This document shows positions 52,334 through 61,326 of a stretch of DNA of 64,000 nt, piece by piece. Location of the stretch: positions 4,647,555 to 4,711,554 of the forward strand of contig NZ_CP024091.1 of NCBI RefSeq assembly GCF_002736205.1, in the 5' to 3' direction. Under the pieces are notes generated by a model. That model had not been told where the DNA came from and searched no databases. It was given only the letters and a program-made list of their open reading frames with translations. The translations under genes were made by a program, and so were the position numbers. Within the stretch, counting starts at the first letter, position 1; every line of letters starts with the position of its first letter. The DNA comes from Pedobacter ginsengisoli (lineage in GTDB: Bacteria > Bacteroidota > Bacteroidia > Sphingobacteriales > Sphingobacteriaceae).

Positions 52334-53323
52334 ATGTTAAAAACAATATCCCTGTCCTTCGTTCTTTTATTATGTTCAGTAGCTTCGTTATTTGCTCAAA
52401 AAGCTGATACAATTTCTATTAATCTGGAAAATGTAAAGTACCCTTATCCCATAAAATATTTTGCTGTCAATACAGAAGGTCAGGATCTTCGTATGGCTTA
52501 TATGGATATCCCGCCAACCCAGCTTACAAATGGCAGAACCGTAGTGTTGTTCCATGGGAAAAACTTTGGTGGCTATTACTGGACAAATGTTATAAAAGCA
52601 TTAACCAGCCGGGGATTTAGGGTTATCGTACCAGATCAGATTGGATTTGGCAAATCATCAAAAGCATTTATTCATTATAGTTTTCATCAAATGGCTAAAT
52701 GGAATAAGGAACTGTTAGATGGTTTGGGGATAGCAAAAGCAAGTATTCTTGGTCACTCCATGGGGGGGATGCTGGCAACCAGATTTGCATTAATGTATCC
52801 CGAAAAAACTGAAAAATTATTACTTGAAAATCCTATTGGATTAGAAGACTATCGTCGTTTCATACCTTATCTAAGTACAGAAGATCAATATAAAAAGGAA
52901 CTCACATCTACTGCAGAAAGCATAAGGAAATACTATCAGGGCTCTTACTTTACACTTTGGAAAGCAGAATACGAAGAGCTTGTGAGGATTGCCGGAGGGG
53001 TAACCTATAGCGGTGATTTTCCGCGTTGGGCAAAGGTTGCCGCCATGACATATACTATGATTTATGAGCAACCGATAGTTTATGAATTCTACAATATTAA
53101 AGTGCCAACAGTATTATTTATTGGCAAGGAAGATAAAACAGTAGTCGGAAAAGGATTGCTTAGTCCTGATCAGCAGGCTTTATATGGGCAATACAAGCTT
53201 CTAGGGAAACAGACTGCCGCTAAAATACCTGGTGCAAAAATAGTTGAGTTCGAAGCTTGCGGTCACATCCCGCATATAGAAATACCAACAGAATTTAATG
53301 TTGCGTTATTAGGTAGCCTATAA
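52334..53323 (+). CDS. Exported alpha/beta hydrolase
   Basis: 329 residues. A signal peptide of about 21 residues ends FAQ. The oxyanion region HGKNFGGYYW and strand VIVPDQIGFGKSS precede the nucleophile elbow GHSMGG (Ser142); a late His lies in ACGHIPH, and an Asp in FIGKEDKTV. It resembles the epoxide-hydrolase/haloperoxidase-like branch. The substrate is unknown. Its stop overlaps the convergent MtfA-like gene by six bases. Confidence 0.87.
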   Translation: MLKTISLSFVLLLCSVASLFAQKADTISINLENVKYPYPIKYFAVNTEGQDLRMAYMDIPPTQLTNGRTVVLFHGKNFGGYYWTNVIKALTSRGFRVIVPDQIGFGKSSKAFIHYSFHQMAKWNKELLDGLGIAKASILGHSMGGMLATRFALMYPEKTEKLLLENPIGLEDYRRFIPYLSTEDQYKKELTSTAESIRKYYQGSYFTLWKAEYEELVRIAGGVTYSGDFPRWAKVAAMTYTMIYEQPIVYEFYNIKVPTVLFIGKEDKTVVGKGLLSPDQQALYGQYKLLGKQTAAKIPGAKIVEFEACGHIPHIEIPTEFNVALLGSL

Positions 53324-54097
53324 TGTTTTCTTTGCCGGATCTTGTAGGAATATTTTAGATAAGATTTCATATAGTTCAGGATGCTTTGCATTAAACTGTT
53401 CTGGTTTTTCGAAGAAATATTCTGAAACTACCGCAAAAAATTCTGCCTCATTGGTAATGGCATAGGGGCTAATGTCCGATTTGCCCTTTTCAATACGCTG
53501 TATCTCCTCGTGGATCATTTTAACCCACGGAAGGGTATACTCATGTCTCATTAAGTTTTCCGGAACCCCATCAGTTGCGCCATCAGATTTATCCAACAAG
53601 TGAACAAACTCATGAATTGCGGTATTCTCTTTGTCTGCACTATTTGAAAAACCTTGCAGAAGGGCAGACCTCGATAAGATCATCTGCCCATTCATAAAAC
53701 CGTTACCTACCATACCCATAACCCTTCTTTCTCCACCTTCATATTGAAATTCAGTATTAAAGGTGTCAGGATATAAAATCACACTGCTCAGATTATTGTA
53801 CCTCCAATTCTCAAAGCCAAAGACGGGAATAATTGCGCTCGACGCAATCAGAAGCTTATCTAAAACGGTAATTTCAGTGCCAACACCTTCAATTCGGATA
53901 TAGCTTAAAAACTCAGAAATCTTCTGTTCAAATCTAGGTTTATCATCAACTTCCAGTTGCTGGTAATAGCTCACGGTTTTAAATAGCAACTGCTTATCCC
54001 CTTCGCTTAAGCTTACATAATTATGGCGGCTATCTTTTCTAAGAACAAAATAAACTACCAGAAGTAATATTGGGATAAGAATAAATAAACCGTCCAT
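53318..54097 (-). CDS. MtfA-type zinc metallopeptidase
   Basis: 259 residues. An N-terminal membrane helix (3-18) precedes an M90-like peptidase domain with the zinc motif HEFVH (near 164) and a glutamate ligand in EAEFFAVVSEYFFE. Homologous MtfA in E. coli is cytoplasmic and binds Mlc; this version is membrane-anchored, as is common in Bacteroidota. It starts after the oxidoreductase gene stops, three bases away, so the two form an operon. Confidence 0.88.
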   Translation of the reverse strand: MDGLFILIPILLLVVYFVLRKDSRHNYVSLSEGDKQLLFKTVSYYQQLEVDDKPRFEQKISEFLSYIRIEGVGTEITVLDKLLIASSAIIPVFGFENWRYNNLSSVILYPDTFNTEFQYEGGERRVMGMVGNGFMNGQMILSRSALLQGFSNSADKENTAIHEFVHLLDKSDGATDGVPENLMRHEYTLPWVKMIHEEIQRIEKGKSDISPYAITNEAEFFAVVSEYFFEKPEQFNAKHPELYEILSKIFLQDPAKKTL

Positions 54098-54100
54098 TTA

Positions 54101-55114
54101 TTATGCTTCCAGAATTTCAAGTTGAGTAATCACCTGATCCTGAGTAACCGGATAAGGAACATCATTAACAATACTCTGGTAAACAGCCTCAAATAATGGC
54201 AGGTAGCTTCCTCTTAAAGAAGGTACGGCATATACTGTTTTATTGCCTTGTTCATCAATTAATGTCAATTTTCCCTCTTTTCCTGCAGGTTCAATTCCAT
54301 AGGCACTATCAGAAAGCTTCATCCCTTTTAATAGTTGCTCTTCCTGTATATCAGTTCTTTCTTTATGTAAAGAACCTTTTTCACCATGTAAAACAAAGGC
54401 GGGTAGCGCATCTACCAATAGTAAATTAGAATGCACAAAAACATTAACACTATTTGGGTAACCTAAATGGATAGAAAAGTAGTCATCAACTTTAGTATCC
54501 TTACGGTTTTTACCTAGAATTTTGTGGAATGTTTCAGGTTTTCCGAAAATACTAATTGCCTGGTCTAATAAATGAGGTCCCAGATCATACATTAATCCAC
54601 TTGCAGCAATTGGCTCCTCCTTAAAAGTTTTAGGTCCAATAGCTAATCTATACCTGTCGTATCTAAAGTGAACTTCGTTCAGCTTTCCAAGCTTGCCGCT
54701 TTCTATAACTTCACGTACAGCAGTATAATCGCTATCCCATCTTCTGTTTTGGTAAAAGAATATTTTTTTACCAACGCGATCAGCTAAGTCAAAAAGTTCT
54801 TTTGCTTCAGCTGATGTTGCTGTAAATGGTTTTTCAACCAGAATATGCTTACCTGCGCTTAGTGATTTGGTGGCATAATCAAAATGAGTATAGTTAGGTG
54901 TATTTATAATGATAAGTTCAATAGCCTCATCCGCTATTAAATCGTCTATAGTATTATAACTTATTATACTTGGGTAATCATTTGCGGCTTGTTTTTTATT
55001 ACGTTCAGTTACAGCATGTAATTTAAAACCTGGGTGTCCATTAACAAAAGGCGCATGAAATACCTTGCCAGACATTCCGTAGGCCATTATGCCCGTTATA
55101 ATTTTTCTTTCCAT
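54101..55114 (-). CDS. Gfo/Idh/MocA family oxidoreductase
   Basis: 337 residues. The N-terminal Rossmann NAD(P) domain (TGIMAYGMSGKVFHAPF) and the family motif EKPFTAT near 95 with the conserved Lys are present. The C-terminal substrate domain follows. Typical substrates are sugars, inositol or other polyols; specificity is not readable. It is the first gene of an operon with an MtfA-type peptidase. No TAnnTTTG was found upstream. Confidence 0.9.
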   Translation of the reverse strand: MERKIITGIMAYGMSGKVFHAPFVNGHPGFKLHAVTERNKKQAANDYPSIISYNTIDDLIADEAIELIIINTPNYTHFDYATKSLSAGKHILVEKPFTATSAEAKELFDLADRVGKKIFFYQNRRWDSDYTAVREVIESGKLGKLNEVHFRYDRYRLAIGPKTFKEEPIAASGLMYDLGPHLLDQAISIFGKPETFHKILGKNRKDTKVDDYFSIHLGYPNSVNVFVHSNLLLVDALPAFVLHGEKGSLHKERTDIQEEQLLKGMKLSDSAYGIEPAGKEGKLTLIDEQGNKTVYAVPSLRGSYLPLFEAVYQSIVNDVPYPVTQDQVITQLEILEA

Positions 55115-55234
55115 TTTAATATAAATTTCCTTTTAATTCTTTTAAACTACTATAACCTCTGTTATATTGGCTAAAATAAGAAATCACTTTACTAAACGCT
55201 TAATATTATTGTAATAAAGCTTCATGTCTAATTG

Positions 55235-55242
55235 TATCTTTG
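55235..55242 (+). promoter_or_regulatory. TAnnTTTG element, near-leaderless
   Basis: TATCTTTG ends four bases before the ATG at 55247; a TTG at 55209-55211 lies 23 bases upstream of the motif. Confidence 0.55.
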
Positions 55243-55246
55243 TAAT

Positions 55247-55591
55247 ATGAAACCTGCAGAAATACATGCAAAATGGAAAATTTTGCAACAAAAAATAGCA
55301 CAGGAATTTGATTCTGATGTACCTGATCTAAAAGTTATACTGTTTTTGATTGGTGTTCAGGAGTTAGGAAAAGGTCCAGGAAAATATAGTAAACGTCAAA
55401 AAGAGGAGCTAATGCATATTGCTACCTGTCGTTTATTAAGTGAAATGGGATTCTACGAGTTAGAAGGATTGGACCAGGACGGATGGCCTCATTGGAAACT
55501 TGTAAAGCCGGTTCCTTCGTTTGCAATGATGGAGCAGGAGTTACTTCTTAAATCCCTTGCTATACATTATTTTGAAGATATCTACCAATAG
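55247..55591 (+). CDS. Uncharacterised 114-residue cytoplasmic protein
   Basis: 114 residues from the ATG at 55247; the five codons upstream (TTG start) run through the promoter motif. It has no signal peptide or membrane segment. The sequence is Leu/Glu/Lys-rich and probably helical, with landmark QELGKGPGKYSKRQKEELMHIATCRLLSEMG followed by a short Trp-containing stretch (DQDGWPHWKLVKPVPSF). I do not recognise a domain. Its own promoter and terminator indicate a monocistronic, genuine gene. Confidence 0.7.
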   Translation: MKPAEIHAKWKILQQKIAQEFDSDVPDLKVILFLIGVQELGKGPGKYSKRQKEELMHIATCRLLSEMGFYELEGLDQDGWPHWKLVKPVPSFAMMEQELLLKSLAIHYFEDIYQ

Positions 55592-55611
55592 GAAAAATAT
55601 CATAAAAAGTA

Positions 55612-55644
55612 AAAAACCCGAAGTACATAGTACGACGGGTTTTT
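55612..55644. terminator. Bidirectional terminator
   Basis: AAAAACCCG (55612-55620) pairs with CGGGTTTTT (55636-55644); A and T runs flank both ends. It serves the 114-residue gene and the convergent OmpA lipoprotein gene. Confidence 0.85.
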
Positions 55645-55669
55645 ATTTTATAGGTAGATGTAAATGTTC

Positions 55670-56350
55670 TTATTTGCCTTGTTGTTGAGCTTCTTTTTTC
55701 AGTTGATCGTTAGCAACGATAACAACCTCAACTCTACGGTTAGCCGCTCTTCCTTCTTCAGTCGCATTGTCAGCAATTGGTTCAGAAAAACCTTTACCTA
55801 AAGTAATCAAACGTGACGATGGAACACCTTGAGAAACTGCATACGCCTTAACAGCTGCTGCTCTTCTTTCAGATAATGCCATGTTATAGGTTTCAGTACC
55901 TTTGTTGTCAGTATGACCAATAACTTTAATGTCAGTTCCAGGATATTGATTTATTGACCCAGCTAGTGATTTAATATTTGTTTTAGCCTGAGCAGTTAAA
56001 TCTGATTTGTCAAAACCAAAAAGAATACCACTATCAAACTTAACGATAATACCTTCACCCTCACGGATAACTTCAGCATTTGGGATAGCATTTTGTATTT
56101 CAGCAGCTTGTTTATCCATCCTTTTACCAATAAATCCACCGGCTGTACCACCAACTGCAGCACCAATAATAGCACCTACAGCTGTATTACCAGCTTTTTT
56201 ACCGATAATAGCACCAATCACACCACCCGCTGCAGCTCCAATACCAGCTCCTTTTTGTGTTTTTGTTAAACTATCGCAACCTTGAAATGCCATTGCACCA
56301 AGAGAAAGAGCGATACTAAATGTTGCTATTTTAAATTTTGAAGTAATCAT
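55670..56350 (-). CDS. OmpA family lipoprotein with glycine-zipper segment
   Basis: 226 residues. The signal sequence ends in a lipobox-like MAFQGC (Cys at about 25). A glycine zipper (GAGIGAAAGGVIGAIIGKKAG and a second repeat GAIIGAAVGGTAGGFIG) follows, then a C-terminal OmpA domain (FDSGILFGFDKSDLTAQAK, VIGHTDNKGTETYNMALSERRA, NRRVEVV). It probably anchors the outer membrane to peptidoglycan, with the zipper helping oligomerisation or membrane insertion. A minus-strand TATGTTTG (56443-56450) lies 92 bases upstream. Confidence 0.92.
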   Translation of the reverse strand: MITSKFKIATFSIALSLGAMAFQGCDSLTKTQKGAGIGAAAGGVIGAIIGKKAGNTAVGAIIGAAVGGTAGGFIGKRMDKQAAEIQNAIPNAEVIREGEGIIVKFDSGILFGFDKSDLTAQAKTNIKSLAGSINQYPGTDIKVIGHTDNKGTETYNMALSERRAAAVKAYAVSQGVPSSRLITLGKGFSEPIADNATEEGRAANRRVEVVIVANDQLKKEAQQQGK

Positions 56351-56442
56351 AATATAATTGTTTGTTTTACTCTCTCCCTAACTCAAACCTAATGCCAGTT
56401 TTGTTGTTTCTTATTTTTATTGTCTTTCACCGTTAATTTTTG

Positions 56443-56450
56443 CAAACATA
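56443..56450 (-). promoter_or_regulatory. TAnnTTTG element for the OmpA/glycine-zipper gene
   Basis: Minus-strand TATGTTTG, 92 bases before the ATG at 56350, leaving a long A/T-rich leader without other features. Confidence 0.5.
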
Positions 56451-56519
56451 AATGTTACAAAAGGACAACTCCGTATTTTAATTTATATCAGAGCGACCAA
56501 AATTCAGTACAATCAATCA

Positions 56520-57215
56520 TTATTCTGAAAAATATTCTTCTAATTCTTTCAACGTATTTTCATCTGTAAGGAAATCTTTAATCACCAGGCCTTTTTCCAG
56601 AAGAATAATTCTGTCGCATACATCTGTAACATGGTTTAAGTCATGACTCGAAATTAGAGTCGTCATTTTATGCTCCTGCTTCAAATTTTTAATTAATGAT
56701 TTTAGTCGAATTTGCGTAGTTGGATCTAAATTGGCAAAAGGTTCATCCAATATTAGCAGCTCCGGGTTCTGCATCAGCGCCGCAGCAATGCCAATTTTAT
56801 TTTGGTTGCCCTTCGAAAAATCGCGGATGTACTTACCCTTATTTAAGATCTCATCATTAAAAAACTCAGTATATTGGTTTAAGTAATCCATTACATGAGC
56901 AGGGCTAAAATTATGGAGGCCTCCAATAAAAATAAAATACTCTTCAGAAGTTAAATAATCTATCAAGAAACCCTCATCCAGATAAGAAGCAGTATAGTCT
57001 TTCCATTTGTCGTGCCTGGCAACATTCTCACCTTTAGAGAGAATTTGACCTGTATTTGGACGAATCAGATCCAGCAACATTCTGAAAAGTGTTGTTTTCC
57101 CGGCTCCGTTATTTCCTACCAGGCCAATAGTTTCACCAGCATTGATCTGTAATTCTTCAATATCTACTACGGTTTTACTTCCGTAGACCTTTTTTAGTTT
57201 TGAAATTTCTAGCAT
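56520..57215 (-). CDS. ABC transporter ATP-binding protein
   Basis: 231 residues. Walker A GNNGAGKTT, Q-loop, Walker B LLILDEPFANLDP and H-loop ISSHDL are present. The signature reads FSKGNQNK instead of LSGGQ, a variation common in export-type ABC-2 ATPases. It pairs with the upstream DUF5687 membrane protein, five bases away, to form an ABC transporter. Confidence 0.92.
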   Translation of the reverse strand: MLEISKLKKVYGSKTVVDIEELQINAGETIGLVGNNGAGKTTLFRMLLDLIRPNTGQILSKGENVARHDKWKDYTASYLDEGFLIDYLTSEEYFIFIGGLHNFSPAHVMDYLNQYTEFFNDEILNKGKYIRDFSKGNQNKIGIAAALMQNPELLILDEPFANLDPTTQIRLKSLIKNLKQEHKMTTLISSHDLNHVTDVCDRIILLEKGLVIKDFLTDENTLKELEEYFSE

Positions 57216-57220
57216 CGTTA

Positions 57221-58693
57221 TTATTCTCTAAAGCCTTCAGCAATATTATATTTTCTCTTATTAAATTGATTCACCAAAAAGTTAACCCAAAACTCGCGGG
57301 TTAGCAGCGCAATAGCACCCACAGCCCCTAAAGCTGCAAGTCCCCAATAAGGGTGGCCTACAAGAAAGAAGGGTAAGAATATTACATAAGGCAACAGGAA
57401 ATATGGCAACCCCAAAACCCACTGGCTTGCACCCACCCCCTGAAAATTAAAGGTGGCAGCTTTGGTTAAGTCTATAGCTCTATAGTTCCGGGTTGCAAAA
57501 TAGAGTACTATTATTGTTCCAATACCAATATTGTACAAATAAGCGGCAAACTGAACCGCTAAAATCTTCCAGCTGATAAATCCGTAAAGACTTATGATTA
57601 ATGTGGTTAAGGTAGACATAGTAGTGAACAGCAGGAACTTAGCTTTAATGAATTTTTTAAAATCTATTTTGTTAACCAATAACCCATCAAAATGAGAAGC
57701 CTGCCATCCAAACATAAACTGGCCATAAATACTAATCACACTGCCAGTCATAAAAACGGCGGCAAAAAGCATTGCAGCAAAATTATCGCGCTGCAAAAAA
57801 TCTTTTTTATAGAAAAGGAAGCCGTAAAAAACAAAGATCACACACATTATAAGGCTAGATCGGGTTCTTTTATGTCTAAGTATTAATTTAAGTTCCAAGG
57901 CAACCAAAGTACCAACTTCTCCAAAACGGCCAAGTATTGGATAATCAGTACTCGTTTTTTTCTCCTCATTTTTACTTAATTCTTCTGTATATAAGTTGTT
58001 GCGAAGGTATCTGGAGTTGATAAGAAATATTGCCAAAGCAAGTGTACAAAAACCCAGGGCCGATACGGGATGCAAAGAAACTACATTGAATATGCTGTTT
58101 GATATTGCCGTAATAGAAAATACCTTAAAATATTCCAATAAGCCTAGTGTTAAAATTGAGGCAAGCATTATTGGGATAACTTTTAAATTGGAAATGCTCA
58201 TTCGCTTTATATAAAGTGCGGCATAATTATTAAAAAGTGCAAGGGAAATGATAGAAACAATGTACATTAAAGCTACAAATGAGCCATGAGCATCAGCTAT
58301 TGCAGTTACACAAAACGGAATGAATAAGAATAATGGCAAGATATTGAATGCGGAAAATAATGCTCTTGCATTTAAAAAGTTAACTATAGTTTGTTTAGAT
58401 ATCTTGAGGTGCAGGTAGGGTATTATACTTAGCGTAGGCAAATCCTGCAATTGAAGCCTCATCATCATATCAATAGCAAAATAGTATAAAATAAAACCAT
58501 TAAATATTACGAAGATATCCTTTCCGGGGAAAGATTTTTCAATCAAAATCTCCAGGCCAAGCCCGGCAATAACAGCTACTGCAAGCAGATAAAGAAGAAT
58601 AAAACCAATAAAAATTTGTGCAGCAATAGAACCTCCTTTGTTCTTAGAGCGCCAAAAGGCTTTCCATTGATGATTTAGAAAAGTGATGAGCAT
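57221..58693 (-). CDS. DUF5687 family ABC transporter membrane protein
   Basis: 490 residues with about twelve hydrophobic segments, starting LITFLNHQWKAFWRSKNKGGS, a cytoplasmic opening typical of this Bacteroidota family. It lies between rarA and the ABC ATPase on the same transcript, one base after the rarA stop. The transported substrate is unknown; ABC-2-like exporters often move lipids, peptides or antibiotics. Confidence 0.82.
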   Translation of the reverse strand: MLITFLNHQWKAFWRSKNKGGSIAAQIFIGFILLYLLAVAVIAGLGLEILIEKSFPGKDIFVIFNGFILYYFAIDMMMRLQLQDLPTLSIIPYLHLKISKQTIVNFLNARALFSAFNILPLFLFIPFCVTAIADAHGSFVALMYIVSIISLALFNNYAALYIKRMSISNLKVIPIMLASILTLGLLEYFKVFSITAISNSIFNVVSLHPVSALGFCTLALAIFLINSRYLRNNLYTEELSKNEEKKTSTDYPILGRFGEVGTLVALELKLILRHKRTRSSLIMCVIFVFYGFLFYKKDFLQRDNFAAMLFAAVFMTGSVISIYGQFMFGWQASHFDGLLVNKIDFKKFIKAKFLLFTTMSTLTTLIISLYGFISWKILAVQFAAYLYNIGIGTIIVLYFATRNYRAIDLTKAATFNFQGVGASQWVLGLPYFLLPYVIFLPFFLVGHPYWGLAALGAVGAIALLTREFWVNFLVNQFNKRKYNIAEGFRE

Positions 58694-58694
58694 A

Positions 58695-59975
58695 TTAATA
58701 TTTGTATTTATTTTTCCAGTTCTGTTTTAGTTTTTCTCTTAATTTTTCCTCTGCAGGATTTTTTCCGGGGTCATATAATTTAGTTCCGCTTATTTCTTCC
58801 GGAAGGTACTCCTGAGCAGAAAAGTTCCCCTCATAAGCGTGCGAATATTCATAATCTTTACCATAGCCAATGTTCTTCATGAGTTTGGTTGGCGCATTTC
58901 TAATATGTAATGGGACTGGTAAATTGCCGGTTTGTTTCACCAGAGCCTGTGCTTTATTTATTGCTTCGTAAGATGCATTGCTTTTTACCGATGATGCAAG
59001 ATAGGTAACCGTTTGAGAAAGAATGATTCTCGCTTCAGGATAACCTATTACGTTTACTGCCTGAAAGCAATTGTTTGCAAGTAATAAGGCATTCGGATTT
59101 GCATTGCCTATATCTTCTGATGAAAGTATTAATAACCTTCTGGCAATAAATAGGGGATCTTCACCACCTTCTATCATCCGTGCCAGCCAATACACAGCAG
59201 CATTCGGATCACTGCCTCTGATGGATTTAATAAAGGCCGATATAATGTCATAGTGCTGTTCACCCGCTTTGTCGTACAGAGCAAGGTTTTGTTGGGCATG
59301 AAGCAAAACGTTTTCATTATTTAGTGTTAATTTATTGCCACCAATACCGTTAACAGCAATTTCCAGAACATTTAAGAGCTTTCTTGCATCCCCGCCAGAT
59401 AACCTGATCAATGCCTCATGCTCCTTAATAGTAATCTTCTTCTCCTTTAAAACAAAGTCTTTTTTAATTGCCGTCTGTAATAATCCAGAAAGTTCAGCTT
59501 CATCCAAGGCTTTTAGAATATACACCTGGCATCTTGATAGTAAAGCTGATATCACCTCAAAAGAGGGGTTTTCAGTAGTAGCTCCTATTAAAGTGACTAA
59601 ACCACGTTCCACTGCTCCAAGTAAACTATCCTGTTGCGATTTGCTAAAGCGATGAATCTCATCTATAAATAAAATAGGCAAACCCATTAAACTATTTTTA
59701 AGCTGAGCAGCTCTGTCTATCACCTCCCTGATGTCTTTTACTCCAGAATTTATAGCACTCAGATTGAAGAACGGACGATCAAGCGTTTGAGAAATGATAT
59801 ACGCCAGGGTAGTTTTGCCAACACCGGGAGGTCCCCAAAAAATCATTGAAGGTAGCTGTCCGCTTTGTATGGCCTTTCTTAGTACAGCATCAGGCCCTAC
59901 TAAATGTTTCTGGCCAACATATTCGTCCAGATTTTGCGGACGCATGCGTTCAGCTAAAGGAGGGAGGTTTTGCAT
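58695..59975 (-). CDS. rarA: Replication-associated recombination protein A (AAA+ ATPase)
   Basis: 426 residues. It opens PLAERMRPQNLDEYVGQKHL, with Walker A GPPGVGKTT (47-55), Walker B LFIDEIHRFSKSQQD, sensor ATTENPSFE and the C-terminal MgsA/RarA domain (DPNAAVYWLARMIEGGEDPLFIARRLL). It acts with the replisome at stalled forks. It leads an operon running into DUF5687 and the ABC ATPase, with a one-base gap. No defects seen. Confidence 0.95.
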   Translation of the reverse strand: MQNLPPLAERMRPQNLDEYVGQKHLVGPDAVLRKAIQSGQLPSMIFWGPPGVGKTTLAYIISQTLDRPFFNLSAINSGVKDIREVIDRAAQLKNSLMGLPILFIDEIHRFSKSQQDSLLGAVERGLVTLIGATTENPSFEVISALLSRCQVYILKALDEAELSGLLQTAIKKDFVLKEKKITIKEHEALIRLSGGDARKLLNVLEIAVNGIGGNKLTLNNENVLLHAQQNLALYDKAGEQHYDIISAFIKSIRGSDPNAAVYWLARMIEGGEDPLFIARRLLILSSEDIGNANPNALLLANNCFQAVNVIGYPEARIILSQTVTYLASSVKSNASYEAINKAQALVKQTGNLPVPLHIRNAPTKLMKNIGYGKDYEYSHAYEGNFSAQEYLPEEISGTKLYDPGKNPAEEKLREKLKQNWKNKYKY

Positions 59976-60021
59976 AAAAGTAAAGATACAAAACCCCAGT
60001 TTAAAATATCATAGTTTTACA

Positions 60022-61254
60022 CTATGATCCTGTGTTTTTAGCCGGCTTCTTTTTCCAGAATTTACGTTTTGGTTTATTGTGGCGCACAGGTTTTTCTGAT
60101 AAATCGGCAGCTGTTTCTAAAGGAGCCTCACCCAGGTGTTCCGGTAAAGGCATTCTTTCAATTTGTTTCTCAATCAGCTTTTCAATACTTGCAAGTTTGC
60201 GCTTGTCTCTGTTATTAACAAGTGTAATTGCAGTACCTTTGGTAGCAGCCCGTGCAGTTCTGCCTATACGGTGTACATAATCTTCAGCATCATGGGGCAC
60301 ATCAAAGTTAATTACCAGGTCAATACCTTCCACGTCAATACCACGACTTAAAACATCTGTGCCTATAATAATAGGCAGTTGTCTGTTTTTGAATTTTAGA
60401 AGAATACCCTCTCTTTCTTTTTGACCAAGATCCGAATGAAAAGCTTCGGCCTTAAGGCCAAGATTTCTAAAAACCTTACCTAAATTTTTAACTTTTTCTT
60501 TTGTTGATGCAAAAACAATAATGCTCTTGTATTCATCAGTTTTTAGAATAGACGAAAGTAAAGGAACTTTTTGCTCGTCGTGTATAAGATAAACCTGCTG
60601 TGATATCCCTTCGGCAGGTTTCGATATTGAGATGTTAATTTGTTCAGGATGTTTTAGCAGTGATCCTGCCAGTTTCCTGATTTTCGGAGGCATGGTTGCA
60701 GAAAACATTACGGTTTGCCTGTTCTCAGGAAGATAGCTTACGATTCGCATGATATCGTCGTAAAAACCCATATCAAGCATCCTGTCTGCTTCATCCAATA
60801 CCAGATGTTGCAGTTGATCTAATTTTAAAACTCCTGATGAAAGGTGAGAAATCAGGCGGCCGGGAGTAGCAATAATAATATCCACGCCTTCACGCATCGA
60901 TCTCTTTTGCTGCTCATAGGCAATTCCATCTCCACCACCATATACAGTTAGCGAGCTAATGTTTGTGAAGTAAGAAAGTGCTTCAACCTGTAAGTCTATT
61001 TGTTGTGCGAGTTCGCGTGTAGGCGCCAGAATTAGAGTATTGTTATGACGATCTTCAGTTGCTGCAATCATATTCATGATAGGCAAAAGGTAAGCGCCAG
61101 TTTTTCCAGTTCCCGTTTGTGCACAGGCAATTAGATCTTTTTTACTTGAAATGAGAGGGATTGCCTGTTGCTGGATGGGCGTGGCATCACGAAACCCCAT
61201 CGCCGATAACCCTTCAAACAAGTCAGGGTTAAAATTAAAGTCTTTAAAATCCAA
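60022..61254 (-). CDS. DEAD-box RNA helicase (RhlE-like)
   Basis: 410 residues with the full motif set: Q motif FSAMGF-ATPIQQQAIP at the start, AQTGTGKTGAYLLP, PTRELAQQ, TPGRL, DEADRMLDMGF, SAT, RGIDVEGIDLVINFDVP and HRIGRTAR. The C-terminus is a basic tail (KPKRKFWKKKPAK), typical of RhlE-type helicases involved in ribosome assembly or RNA turnover at low temperature. It is monocistronic, 46 bases upstream (in + coordinates) of rarA, with no terminator between. Confidence 0.95.
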   Translation of the reverse strand: MDFKDFNFNPDLFEGLSAMGFRDATPIQQQAIPLISSKKDLIACAQTGTGKTGAYLLPIMNMIAATEDRHNNTLILAPTRELAQQIDLQVEALSYFTNISSLTVYGGGDGIAYEQQKRSMREGVDIIIATPGRLISHLSSGVLKLDQLQHLVLDEADRMLDMGFYDDIMRIVSYLPENRQTVMFSATMPPKIRKLAGSLLKHPEQINISISKPAEGISQQVYLIHDEQKVPLLSSILKTDEYKSIIVFASTKEKVKNLGKVFRNLGLKAEAFHSDLGQKEREGILLKFKNRQLPIIIGTDVLSRGIDVEGIDLVINFDVPHDAEDYVHRIGRTARAATKGTAITLVNNRDKRKLASIEKLIEKQIERMPLPEHLGEAPLETAADLSEKPVRHNKPKRKFWKKKPAKNTGS

Positions 61255-61326
61255 TATACTTTTATGTTGTTTGTATTATCTGTATAAAAGTAACCTTTTT
61301 CTTCTATAATCTGGTAAATATACCCG

